A DNA stretch of 64,000 nt from Panopea generosa (taxonomy: Eukaryota; Mollusca; Bivalvia; Adapedonta; Hiatellidae): NCBI GenBank assembly GCA_029582155.1, contig CM055901.1, positions 3,267,482 to 3,331,481 of the forward strand, written 5' to 3'. This document shows, in pieces, positions 12,231 to 25,800 of the stretch. A program made the translations under genes and the position numbers. The stretch's first letter is position 1. Each line of letters starts with the position of its first letter. The notes under the pieces are model-generated. The model was not told the origin of the DNA. It saw nothing but the letters and a program-made list of their open reading frames with translations, and did no database searches.

Positions 12231-13210
12231 TCCAGAAAAGCTTTCGGGCAGAATGCCACCGATTTAATGCTCCCCAGCAAAAAAAATGTTTACAGAAATA
12301 ATAAAAATTGTGCAGTCACGCTAGTTTTGAGAAAAAGTTCATTAAAAATACAATTTGATATTTCCTTGGATTTCATTTTCCATCATACTACAGATTAAAA
12401 CAGTAGAAAAATACTAAAAAAAAATTTTCAATACTATGCATTTCATATTGTCATGATAACTATGCTGCTTTCTAAACTACAAACAAAATTAAAGGTGTGC
12501 ATGCATACTATTTTAATTTCATATTTACATCATGTGTATAATTTATATAATTTTCAAAAATAAAGAGTAAGAATTTATCAAAAATTGCCATGCATCACTT
12601 TCAAGTTTAACATTAAGGTAACAATAACCAAGTTTGAAGAAATGGACTTGGAAAGTAAAGAAAACAATGAAACTGTTTTTGATTGTTTGTTCAGATTTTT
12701 ATTTTAAACAATAATTCCCTTCCCTTTCTTTTTCACCACTATTTCATCATCTCTCTAGTTTTCAAATGAAAACGTCTCGTTTTCATTTTACATTCCGCCT
12801 TTACGTTCTGAACATAGATTTTCATATGCACAAGTAATCATTTTTTAACTGAATTTTAAAACAAGCTTGCAAAAATATATCAAAGGAAGCTAACATTCCT
12901 ATTTTTTTATATGTCAATTGTAATAATCCCTTTTAGTTTTATTGATGTTTTAGAAAACATTACAGGAACGGCCATGTCCAAGTCCCTAGAAGGGAATAGA
13001 TCTGTCAATTATGACAGGAGATTATCAAAAACTTGGCATCATACTTCAACAAATGGACTTGCATTTCTGGATGTTTTACATGTAAATGTATAAGGGTAAC
13101 AATTTAACAGTTAGGGCAACCACTAACTTGTTGGGTCCAAATAAAAACAAGAAAATATCGGTGGAACCGATGGATGCTCCCTAAGTGAGAGTACCATATA
13201 ACCTTAGTGC
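12231..13210. other. Non-coding intergenic sequence
   Basis: AT-rich, no recognised gene. A phrase AATATCGGTGGAACCGATGG near 13145 contains the near-palindrome CGGTGGAACCG. Nothing else supported. Confidence 0.4.
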
Positions 13211-13733
13211 TGATGACTACTTACGTTTACTGTTCGAATTATTTTTTATTAAACATTTTTAATCATTGCAAAACAAAAGGTTTAGTAATTTGATTGTTGC
13301 AGTTTTATTTTTTTGTTACACATTTTAGAATTCTTACCCCAATGACTCTTTATATAATAGTTTGATTAATCGCAAGAGAAGTTCATAATGATTTATACAG
13401 GCAACAAAAATGTTAGACATAGAATTTACATACAAATGGCCAATATTTATTTAGAATTAGAGTACACACTATATTTATGTACAATATATTATTTTAAACT
13501 GCAGTATGTTCAAGTACACATATTTTTAATTGTATCATATCTGTAATGCTGTTTGCTATATTTGAATAATGTTGCAAACCAAAGTGAAAGACCATCAAGT
13601 CTGTACAAAAAGGAAACACCTGTTCAGGTATAAAGGTTTTAGGCTCATTCTAAATTTTCATGTACTGATGTTGTTTTTTTTTCATTTCATTTATGTGAAT
13701 GTTTTGTCGTTCATTGAATCTGATGACTACTTG
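13211..13733 (+). mobile_element. 5'-truncated copy of the 8.1 kb element with 12-bp target-site duplication
   Basis: The sequence 13224-13720 repeats 8223-8726 with only a few substitutions and small indels. It is flanked on both sides by TGATGACTACTT (13211-13222 and 13721-13732), a 12-bp target-site duplication. This shows that the copy is an insertion rather than one end of a segmental duplication. It ends at the same 3' position as the other copy but begins later. Confidence 0.8.
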
Positions 13734-13836
13734 GTTGAAAATTACCAAACTGCATAGCAGGAACAATATGTGGCTGTGCACTTTACTAAACTCATTCGCA
13801 AAGCATTGAACCGGAACAAAATGACAAGTCTTTATC

Positions 13837-13842
13837 TTTATT
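13837..13842 (-). other. Candidate RPA2 polyadenylation signal
   Basis: AATAAA on the minus strand about 36 bases after the RPA2 stop codon. A very short 3'UTR is implied if this site is used. Confidence 0.4.
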
Positions 13843-13877
13843 TTCTCATCAATTTTCTTGTCTTCCATTAACACAAA

Positions 13878-16800
13878 TCAGCTGTCCGTTGCCTTATAAT
13901 GCTCATCATCTATTGTGGAGTAAATATGACCTTCACTGCTAAGGAACTCTACTGCATCCCTATAAAAACACAATATGAACACAAGAGATAACCACTGTTT
14001 TTTTTGTTTGTTTTTGTTTTATGAGGTGTAATGCTATTTACAACATGACTAGATTACATATCAAGTTTTGTTGGCGGAGGAAGACCTCAGAATGAGTTTG
14101 AGCAGAATTGTGCTTCTGGCAACTGGCAAACTTTTATCCCATTAAATTTTTGGACAGAACTCGACACATATTGATAAGTGGCTATTAAATGGAACTTTTT
14201 TGGGCCCCTCACAGCCACAGGACCCACATTGCTGATCTAAGAATTTAGCACATAGCACACATGCTTACATATGACTACTAGCAGACCATGGGTGCACTCA
14301 ATAGTGCCACTAAAAGTTAGCAAATATAGTTAAACTGATTGAAAAATCGTCCCTTTTCATACTGAAAATTTGCCAAAAATCTATTCATTTCAAAGCATTA
14401 ATAGCTAAAACTCGACATTTATTTATTAATATACAAGTATGCGTTACAGTACACTGCTTGAACTGCAGGAAAATGACAAGAAACATTAGGGATCAGTTGA
14501 TGAAAACTCTTTTACTCTGGAAAATTAGTTGTGTTTTTCACATATTAAACAGCAGCAAAGTTATTGCAAACTCTGATCTAGTTACTTGTGACTTAGAAAT
14601 CCAAAAGCAGAAGAGGTTATGCTCTTATCAGAAACCAATGTAAATTTTCTTATGATAACTTGGTAAATCAATTCTTGAATATAGAAGCCAGCTTGCATCA
14701 AGTTAATTTAACTGACAGGGCTGTCTTTTGGACCCAAAGACCCTATCACTGATGTACTCTCATGGCATTTGCAATAAAATTCAATTGGCATAGTTTTTTT
14801 TCCAGCCATTTCTATAGCCGTTATTCAGTTATATTCCCAATCGCAAATAGCATCTTTTTTCCCCAAATGAGTGGTAAAAATTCCAAATTAAAAGTTTAAT
14901 AAGCACAGATTTTGCCATTCTGAATGAGTACGAAACTGCTTTTAAACTGCTTTTCCGCGCATGTGCTTTTAGACTGGTTTCTTGCACATGACCCAGATGG
15001 CTCCCGCTGGTAAACAACAAACTATTGACAATTTGTTGAACACCTTCCCTACCTGCTCATAAGTTTACAAGTGTTGAAAATAGCACAATAATCGTCCTAT
15101 CAGTTACGGACACTTCTAGCCTACACAGGTCACAGATGCTGATCAGCACCGTTTGCTCTTCATAATGAAAGCAAATATACATTGCTATACTACAGTGCAT
15201 CCAAGACTGGTTATTGTTGCAAACTGTAAGAGATATTATTTGTATCTGATCCAACTATGAAACAGGAAGGGATAGCATACTCTAATGAGAATAGGTCTTA
15301 ATCCTGACAATAACCTCAACAATCATTGATCAATCAGATGAAGTTGCAGCATTTAACACACTTAAAACAAATGTTGCTCTTGTGGAATACCAAAAAAAAT
15401 ACTCTGCTAAATAAAATGTTAAACTAGATATTTGTTAATGTGTATTCATATCAGTATACATAACAATTTACATGTTATTGACAATAATACAAGTATATTG
15501 CATGTTTACTCTCACTCCCCACCTAATATTTTGATACTTATAATAAATTATGAGCAATTCCCGAATTTGTACAAACCTGATCGCCTTTTCTGGGACACCT
15601 CTAATCTGTTTACACACAGACTCAACACTAGCTCCTTCTGCAGTTGGATTATTTCTGATCGCTATGTGAACCTGCAGACAAAAAGCATTTGTCAAAATAC
15701 CACTAAAGATATTGAATTGTCATATACATACAATACTAGACTTACATTTGATTCACCTTTTTAATTCCTAATTAATTTTAAATACACTCATATCGTTTTA
15801 CAATTGATAATTACTGACAGCCTTTGGAGATACTTGGTCTATATTAATGTGGTCATGTCAGCAGAAGTAAAGTCCTTTAATAGTAAGAAATCTAGAGTTT
15901 TCATTTAAATAATATTAACAATTCGTCATCTTTGGGATACAAAGAATTATTTCAGGAATGAATTATACTATTTAAATGGATTATACTTGTTCATTCATAC
16001 ATGCACCACATAAGCGCTTCGAACGGTAAACTTTGCTCTTCCAATGTATTAAAGACCATATCTCATGAATGTTCGGGACTTCCACTAATAAAGGTAATTC
16101 CTTTACATTATTAATGCACTTGATCTAATGCAATGCCACACGTCCCGTTTATCTAATGTTTACAATATACCAGTAAAAAAGTTGTTGTATCCCTATGTTT
16201 ATGTTGGTAGACTGATGGGGGGCTCTTGGATTTAAATTTAGAAATGGGGTCAGGGCCCTCCCAGCAAATGTACGACAATGACTGCTCGAAAGAGGGCCCT
16301 GTTCATTATTGGGAAAAGAAGCTCAATCAAACATTTTATAGAATATTTATGTGAAAAAGAATATTTAACATCTACATGCGTACAACATTTGTTCTACTCA
16401 GATCCAAATTTATCCAGAGATCTTTATCCATAATAAAAAACGGGTTACAATATAGCTTACGTAGTGTGTTGAATGGGGTTTAATGCCATTTTCAACACAT
16501 TTCAGGTTTTATATGGCATATCCAGTTTTACTAGTGGAGGAAGACCTCAGACTCAGTAGAACCACCATCCTTCCGCAAGTAACTGAAAACTTTCTCACAT
16601 AAAGTTTTTGGAGGGAGAGGGACTCAAACCTACAACCTTAGCGGTGTGAGGTAAGTGATCTGGAGAAGGTGCCTTAGACCACTAGGTCATGGAGGACTGT
16701 AGTGTGTTGAAAATAAGTATTAATCAAAACTCTTACACTCCAGATATATCACATATGAAACTAAAAAGAAACATGCAGTCTAGTATTTTACTTACTTGGT

Positions 16801-19800
16801 TCTGAATCGAGGACAGACCACTGACCATACCGTCACTTCCTGCATCACCATATGACCCTGTATTTGACACGCCATTTACTGGAGCAGACATCCCCTGTAG
16901 ATTACAATAAATAACTAAAAGTGCCACTGTCGGGAAGGGGAAATCTTTTCTTTTTTTTTTTTTTTATTTATACAGCATAAAAGTCAGAAAAAGGTGAGAT
17001 TTCTTTTCCAATTTTCTATTGAAAACAATTGTATATATTTTTACACTAGCACCGTTTTACAATTTCAAGTAATGTATCTATAGGACATACATGTACATGT
17101 AGGTACCACCCAATATATTATTTTACTGAAAAGTTAAAAAGGGGCCAAATTAAAATTGTTGATCAGAAAGGACTGTTTTACAGAAAATTAAGTTGAAAGA
17201 TTCCTCAACTTATGATAAACTTGAATATATCACACTTGACCTGTATTTTATTAATATAATGTTACCCATCAAATATTAATTAAATACATTGTGTACAGGC
17301 CCTCTCAAAAGTGATTTAAAAAACATTTTTTTACTGTGGACGTACAAACAGACAGACAGAGCTAACACTTTGAATAGCAGGGGCATAATAAAATAAGAGA
17401 AAAATAAATTTGGATGAACTAAAATTTACAGAACAAGTCATTTTAATACAACCTGTATTATTTTTATACTTTTGGATTTTTCAATTTATTATTTTATTCT
17501 TGATGACTGAAATTTGCAAATAAAGTCAAAATCAAGGAAAAAAAATTTTTTGAGAAAAAATGTCTCCCATTCATACAATTAAGAGATTTATTTTGAAAAA
17601 TATTGTGATTGTTAATTTAAATTAACAAGTTTTAGGACAAGTGATGGGGTTAAGAAAAAATGCAACAGCAACAAAATGCGGATATTCACACTGATAACTC
17701 AATTCGCAGCAAGTTTTGTCAGGATTTGGTCTTTGGTTGTGAAGACCGCGGCGTGGTCTAGTGGTAGAGCGTCCACCTCGCATTCGGAAGGTCGTTGGTT
17801 CAATCCCCGGCTGGGTCATATCAAAGACTTTAAAAATGGTACTAGAAGCTTCCTTGCTTGATGCTCAGCATTTAGAGAGTTCTAGGTCTGGTCGGCCCTG
17901 TGTCAGTATAATGTGACTGGGTGGGGTATCATACCATGTGTCTGCTGCATGATACTTCAGTGTGACAGCACTTAGAATACTGTCTCAAGTAGACACCGTC
18001 GCGATATGACTGAAAAATTGTTGAAAGCGACGCTAAACACCATACAACAAGTCTTTGTATGTGAAGACAAGATTTTTCATTTGGAAAATTTGGCTAGACC
18101 AAAAATTACTGCTCTGGACTGCAAAATGGATAAATGTAAAACAAGGTTTTATGCTGGTCCTCTTCTGACATCAAGTTTCAGTAATTCGACTCATGGTTAA
18201 AGAGATGAAGTGAAGACAAGATTTTTAAATCTAACATAGAAAATGCCAACTCTGTCAATAATCATTGAACCTGAATGCAAAAGGGATATACATAACTAAA
18301 GTGCATACTTATTCTTCCTTTTAAGTTTCATTAAAATGGAAGCGTCTGTTCAAGATGTTTATTTAATTCTTAACATGCAAAAGACTAAACTCATCTCAAC
18401 ATATGCACAACTTCACACTTATAAATACTTTCCAGCAGGTTTCTTCTAAATATGAAAACAAATATCTATTCTCTGGCCAAAATGTTTTGTGACCGACGGA
18501 TGAACAGAGAGCAAAACAACAATGTCTTTCAGTGAGAGGAAGACATAAGAATTAGCATTGCATTTGTCAGATCTTAAATTAAACTATTATCTTCCAAAAC
18601 TCTACCTATGAAACTGACCCAACACAAGAGTGACTATCGTGCTGCCCACTATATCAATTACTGATTGGATTAGCAACTTGTTTTGTTGACAGCCCGTTAT
18701 TCCAATAAAATGAACACGACAGATCAAAGCAAACAATTTCAATCAGATGGTTTACTTTTATGTAAAACTTGACACCTAACATATAAACCACACATATCCA
18801 ATGATACATACATTTGACTGAGGTCCTGCTGCTAGTGATGCATGACTGTGGATGACTTCTAATAAATGGTATGTCAGCTCATTCATGTCTGTGATGGGGG
18901 TCACCTTAAACGCTACAACACTTTTCTTGCCTCCAAATGACCGTACTGTTCCACAAGCTCTAACATAAGTATTCTCTCTCATAGTCTGTACTTTTTCTTC
19001 ATCTGGCACAGACTCCTGTTGAATTACAGCATACATAGATCCACTTATTTTAAATATATATAACTTCTATGATCAAAGTGAAAAGCTTCTCACACAATTT
19101 GTTTAATTATCTGTTTTAGAGAAAATCCATTTTAGTTTTTTTTTTCATTCTATTATAGACATTAGTTCTATTTAAACAGAAGCTGATATAGAAATAACTC
19201 AAAATGCTTAAGGATTATGTATCAAAACTGAACCAATCAAATGTTTTTAGTGTGTATTTTTATGGGGTTTAACACAATTTTATTCACGTGGCAGGTTATA
19301 TGAAGGTATATCCAGTTTTACTGGTGTAGAAAGACCTCAGAATGAATTGGGAGTAGAACCACCATCTTTCCTCAAGTAACTGGCAAAATTTCTCAAAAGT
19401 TTTTACACTGAGCAGTGCTTTAACCCATGACCTTAAGTAGAATGAGGTAAGTGGCCATTAGACAACAAAGTCTTAAACAACTCAGCCACAGAGGAACCCA
19501 CATGTATGTAAAATTGTAATAAATTTAATTACACAAAAATATATAATAATGTATGTTCAATAAATATTTGAAATTGCCAATAGCAGTGTAACAAACTTTA
19601 TTTCTGTCAAACGAGCTCTTTAACAGGTATGGCCATTTTATACTACTTTTATAGATAATTTAGTCTATAATCCTGAACAGGCTCGTTATGGCTCCCTTAA
19701 TGCAATAAAATAAATAATAATTACTAGACTAGTGTATTTAATTTTACTATTTAAAACATGATAATTACAGTAGAACTTTAATGGCTTGAATCTGACGGTA

Positions 19801-22800
19801 CTGAACAAAATAGTTCCGACTTAAGATTGTTCAATCAAAATATAGTTCCAACATATTACTCTACATGAATAAACATTGAAACAGGATTTCAGGGGGACGA
19901 GACAAGTGGTTCTAGTTATATGCAGTGTTCCAGCCATAAGTGTATGAGCCAACAAAGTTCTACTGTATTTCAATACAAATTTTGAGATTACAAGAAAAAA
20001 AACATACATCATTGTCAACAAACTGTTTCACTTCCAAGGGTGGTCCTGTCATATCATCGATTTCATAGTCCACTCTAGTGGATGTCTCCTTCACAGATCT
20101 CACAAGACCTACAAGTGTAACCTAGGTAAAAATATAGATATTACAGCAAAGTAAATCGAGATGGCAGTTACTTTAACCAGTTTATTTTTATCTGTTGTAG
20201 AGAACCTGATGTTAGCACTGTTTTAACCGACTTAAAACATCAGAATTTCAAAGAACACATTTCCCCCATCACGTGGATCATGACTCAGTCACAAAATGGT
20301 GAAGTGAAGTCATGCCTTTATTTATACACGTGTATATACATAGGATATTAAATTATAAAGTCCAATGGAGTTTTGTTACTATTAATTAATTTTTGTAAAT
20401 ATCAGCTTATAAAATTATTCTTTACTAACATATTTAAAAAACTGACAGCATGACCCCCACAAAAAAATACAACTAACACAATAACGTAATAAAAATTGGA
20501 GAAAATAGTCCATTTAACAGCAGTTGAATCATTTGGAGTGCATAGAATGCAGTCATAAAGACACATTTATATAATAACTAAAAAGTTGATGAAAGTAGAA
20601 AGATTTGATAGAAAGGGAGGTAACTATCGTCATTGCAATGACGCAAGGTTTGACGTTAACCCACGCCGACCGACGAAGTCTATTACATACTTGGTCCGGT
20701 CGTGTTCTACTGGAGTGTAGGTAGCCCGACTGGACGTGTTAAATAAAAATTAAGAAATCAGTTAAAAAGCACCAAAACCTGAGCTGATAATGTTTATCAT
20801 TGAATCAATTAAAATGCACCTGCCAACGAGCATGTAATATCATTAACTATCGATAATTTGTAGCATTACGGCAAACGCGAAAACACATAACGTAGAATTA
20901 CTAAGCGGCCCAAACTAAGCAGCATAACTCTTACCTGTTCTAATGACGCAATATATAAAGCTGCGTTACTCTTTCAGGTATGCCAGGCCCGATTAGCTCA
21001 GTCGGTTACGTGCCCGACTATCAATAAAGGGGTAATGAGTTCCAATCCCCACCCGGCAACAGTCTCCGTGATGTTTGATATACGACATTGAGTCTCATTA
21101 TCATTCATCTCTCACCGCTGATTCAAGTGGGAGTGTTATCAGTTACTTGCAGATGGGGTGTGCTCGAGTACTGGTTAAAATAATCCCAGGAAACAGTGGT
21201 TAGGTTAACTGATCGTCTGTTAGCCCTCGATGGCATAAAAATGACCCTAAATATTCAATCAATCAATCAATCAATCTTCCGGGCATGATTAGCTTCAGTT
21301 ATTTCCATTCTTTATTTTACGACATTAGAAGACCAGTTTATGATTTATTTATATTAACGACGAACAACACCTTTCAACATGTCTCTATTCAATTTTGGCT
21401 TCACCGGGGGAAAAGATCGGGATGATAACGACAAAGATACAAAAGGCAGAACTGACGCAAAGAAAACTTATGAGAAAACTCTGATTGTGACCAACTTTCA
21501 GTACAATGTCCAGAGTCATATATACAATATTGGTCCGGTCTAGTTGAATTTTGGTCAGGTCTAGTAGTTTTACTGAATTACTAGCCCTGTGGTCTAGTGG
21601 AAAACAAAGTAAATGTCGAACCTGTGACGTCACAGGAAGCATCAGTTTCCCTGCAGTTTCCAGTTGTAACTACTTTAGTTATAGCTCTAAACCAGTCAAG
21701 TTATCAATGCTGACAGAAATCCTAATATACCATATATTCCCTTATTAACGCCCCGGGGGCGTTTATAAAAGATAAAAAGAGGCAAATTTAACAACAGTTA
21801 AAAATACAATGAAACCAATAAAGCCCTGGAAAAAACCTTAAATCCAGTTTAAATCCCCAAAAAATTGGTTCAGAATTATTTGAGAGAGAATGAAATAATC
21901 GACAAAGGATGAAAAAAAAAAGCTGAAAATCTGTATGAAATTACTATTCTGCATACTGGAATATCTGAATTTATGGTCAGTGTACTCTTCACTTTAAATC
22001 ACTTGGACGCTTGCTCTTATCAATGTGGAACAATGAGCTTTCAGCGTACACAGATTTACCGCATTTTCTGACATTTTGTAATGTTTTAATTGACAGACGG
22101 CATTTTTACTAGTTTTAAACGGCAAATATGGGGAAGTGTTTATTCAACCAAAAGTGGTTAAGTGGTCAACCAAGATATAAACAATGGGTTAAAGAGGTAA
22201 TAAACACTCCGCTAAATGTTGTCTGTGTAACAAAATTGGACGAATACGCACTCAACTCACATATACGTTTTATTTTTTAATTTTCCAGAAAAATAGGTAG
22301 GGAGGTTAATAAGGGAATATATGGTAGGATCATTATCCAAATTCTTGGCAGATCACTGGTACCTGGAAATATTTGTTTTTGCTGGGCGGCATATTTTCAA
22401 TTGCATACAACCTTCTAATTAATCACAACTATGAATACACTTAGTAAGGTAATCATTATTTAAATTACAAGTTATTACAGATAAACTACTGTAATACTAA
22501 GCTTTTTGAGAACATATTTTAGGGCTAACCTGCAGAATTTCGATATCTCCTGAGAAAAATTTGTCATCATTTTGTGTTGAATTTATAATCTCTGCTATTG
22601 TTACTGGTAAAATGTTCTGTGCTCTCTGTCTTTGCTGAAAATAAAAATTACATGGTTGAACCGTTCATTGAATGTTTTGGTTTAGGTCTGTCTCAATACT
22701 ATAAACCATGGCATGTGAAAGATGGCAATAGTTGAATTTGCATTGAACAAGCATATAAAACAAAACAGGTGGGTTTAAGCAAAGCTGTTACAAAAAGTAA

Positions 22801-25800
22801 GGGATCCGCTGATATTGAACAAGCTTGACATGTACCTAAAGTACATAATGTACTAGGGCTTATGTACAAAAATATCAACAAATAGATGCACGGGTATCTT
22901 TTGTATATCTCATGATACTATATGAGTATTTTATTTCAAATAACGTTTATTTTGTTTGAAACATAAAAACACTTATAACTTAATAAAATTAGGCTTTTCA
23001 CATGCTTTTTGGCTTTCTCTTTTTAAACTGAAATTGAAAATGCACAACTCAGACTTCAGGATTTAGCATCCCTAGAACATACAACTCCAGACTAAGGATT
23101 TTGCTACCCCTGGAAAGCTACGTAGACATGTCAGCTGTGTACATATCAAGCCCAATGCCTTTCAAAAATATCTTTGAAAGACAATTTACCTTTTTTTCCT
23201 GTGATTGTTGTGGTGTACCAAATCCTCCAGGTGACATATATTCTTGACCACCGCCGCCTTGTTCATAACCCTGGAAACCTGCTAAATGTTAAAATAAATA
23301 AAGAGTATGTATAACTTTACACAACAAGCTATTAAAACAAACAAATGGGTCAGGTAAAAGTATTAGTTTCATCAGATAATGACAAATTTATTGTTTTAAA
23401 TGTTATATGGTGTTTAGTGTCTCATTCAACAATTTTTCAGTTATATGCAATGGTGTCTAATTTAGACAGTAAGCAGCAACTGATGTGGTGAGTACTTGTG
23501 TGGCCAGATCCTTTTGCCTTATTTATGTTCCTTGTATGCTTGTTATATTTAAGTATACTGGCAATAAAATATGTTCAAACAAAACGTATTCTGAGCCAGG
23601 GTTCTCCACAGGAAAGAATGCAAGTGCTGGGGTAAGAGTGCGTAAACACCTTCAACACATTTTCAAGGGCTGTGTAAGGCACTCATTGAAATACATGTAT
23701 TTTTCATTAGTAAAACTTGCATTAATCAGTTAAAAGTCATCATATTTATTATGTTTCATTTCAGTCATTAACATGAGATAAGATTTGCAAAGCAAAATAA
23801 TGATTTAGAGGAAAGTAAGCTTTCGCAAAATTTTATTCAAGAATTCAAGTGCTAGGGGAATACCATTTCTGATAGTCAAGTACTGGGGTGCCCCTGTGCT
23901 TAAATGGCCTGTGGAGAAACCTGTGAGCAAGGCCACACTTGAGTATCATGCTGCTGACACCTACCTCAGACCTATCCTCTAATTGCTGACCACCAAGCAA
24001 GGAAGTTTCTATTACTATTTTCCAAGTCTTCAATATGACCTGGTCGAGGTTTGAACCCACGACCTTCCATATATGATGCCAATGCTCTACCACTAGACCA
24101 CCGCTGTCATCCACACATTGTTGTGTATTCAAATCTCCTCAAATTAGGAAATATTTCTGTATTTTTCCGCTCTAAAAACGCTAACTAGGGCTCTCCAGAA
24201 AATACTGCGTATTGAATTTTACTTTCGTATTGAGGCATATGCGCAGCACTCACTGCTCCTTTGTTTAAAAGTATACATAAATTTCATTTCATGAATGTCA
24301 TTTTAAAGGCCCTTAGGTTAACAGACATATATATCAAAGATGAAATAAAAAAACTGCAAATTTCATCAATAAAGTTCAGAGTCTCAGATGTTTCTAAAAT
24401 TCTATTTGACCTTTAGAACATTTTGACCCACGATGTGAGCTGCCAGTATCAAAGTCTCTAAGTCACATGAAAGTGACAGTTTTACTGCATGCCAATAAAA
24501 GATAGACCTGTGGGCTCCCATTGAAAGTGTCTTTGATCACAACCTGAATTCGATCACTTGCAAAAACTATAAATATCCTGGACGCTCAAATATCAATATA
24601 TACAAATAGTACCAATGTGGTCATTGAATGCAATGACATATATATAAAAAAAATGCTTCCAATACAGTAAGAAAGTCATTTTATGATAAAGACTTTAAAA
24701 TATGCATTTCTCAGTTTACATAAAACCTTGACAAAAGATAGGTTTGTTTATGGATATTCCAACCATGTCTGCTAATGGTTCCGGGAGTACCCTCCTTACA
24801 GAAATTTGTTAAAATGAGTTTGAAATTATCACAGTGACCATATCTTAAATGAAGAATAAAAGTAAATTGGATAAGAAGTGGTGGATATATATTTTTTAAA
24901 TCAGTGTTTGAATTGGTTACAATGTCAAATGTGTTTTTTAAATAAAATTTGAACAAACTAAACAACCTCATGCTATCAAATGATATTTTAACATTGTTAT
25001 ATTCATGTATTTATCTGCTTTCATTCATCTGCACTTCTACAGCCTCATGTCATTTTAATGACACAATACGTCGTCCAATTATTTGGTCGAAATCTGGTGA
25101 CGCCAAATTGGTTGGAAGTGTGGTATCTGCGATGGATGTTACATGAATGGTGAAGGAACTGGGAATGTATTTGATATCATTTTGTTATAAAATGATTCTT
25201 TCATGGTTATTTAAACTTTATATACAAGCATTTAGTGCACTGAACTATTTAACGGTGATTCTTTAGTGATCGAAAACCGGTTACACCATCACATACACAA
25301 TAAATGTCTGGTGACTGGAAAAACCGAAAGACACCTATTTACCAAAAGACGCCGAGAAATAGCTATTTAAAGCAACACATCCACGTCTGAACTTTTAAAA
25401 AAAAAAATTAATTGAGTTATGAGCACATTTCCCATACAAACATATGATCAATTAGCTGTATATGAGCATATAAACACAATCCGGAACAAAATGAAGCCCA
25501 AATTATAATGCGTGACTAACACTATACAAAACAAGCGTGTAACTCACCCGAGTCAAAAAAACTTGTCAAAATGACTTTCAAGGCAGGTAAAGTACACTAC
25601 GCACTAAAACGTGAAGTTTTTTAATACGACTCGCATAATTCAATTTGAAGCCAAGTTGGAATCCTCGGCAATTTAAAAATAATTTATAAAGCGTTTGTCA
25701 CGCTTTATAATTTGGACATTTTTTTTTTATAATTCTAAAGCGTTCTGGATAGTGTTTGTTAGCACATATACAGCTCCCTGACCATATATTTATGTATGGA

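Noticed and set aside
8223..13720. Segmental duplication of CCM2 3' sequence
   Set aside because: The second copy is bounded exactly by a 12-bp direct repeat, and similarity stops there; insertion of a mobile element explains it better.
17747..17820. Functional tRNA gene
   Set aside because: Box A and B are present, but the anticodon arm does not close properly and the sequence runs straight into the SINE body with a target duplication at its far end.
20986..21060. Functional tRNA gene with TTAGCTCAGTCGG box A
   Set aside because: Continues into a SINE body ending in CAAT repeats; it is the head of SINE type C.
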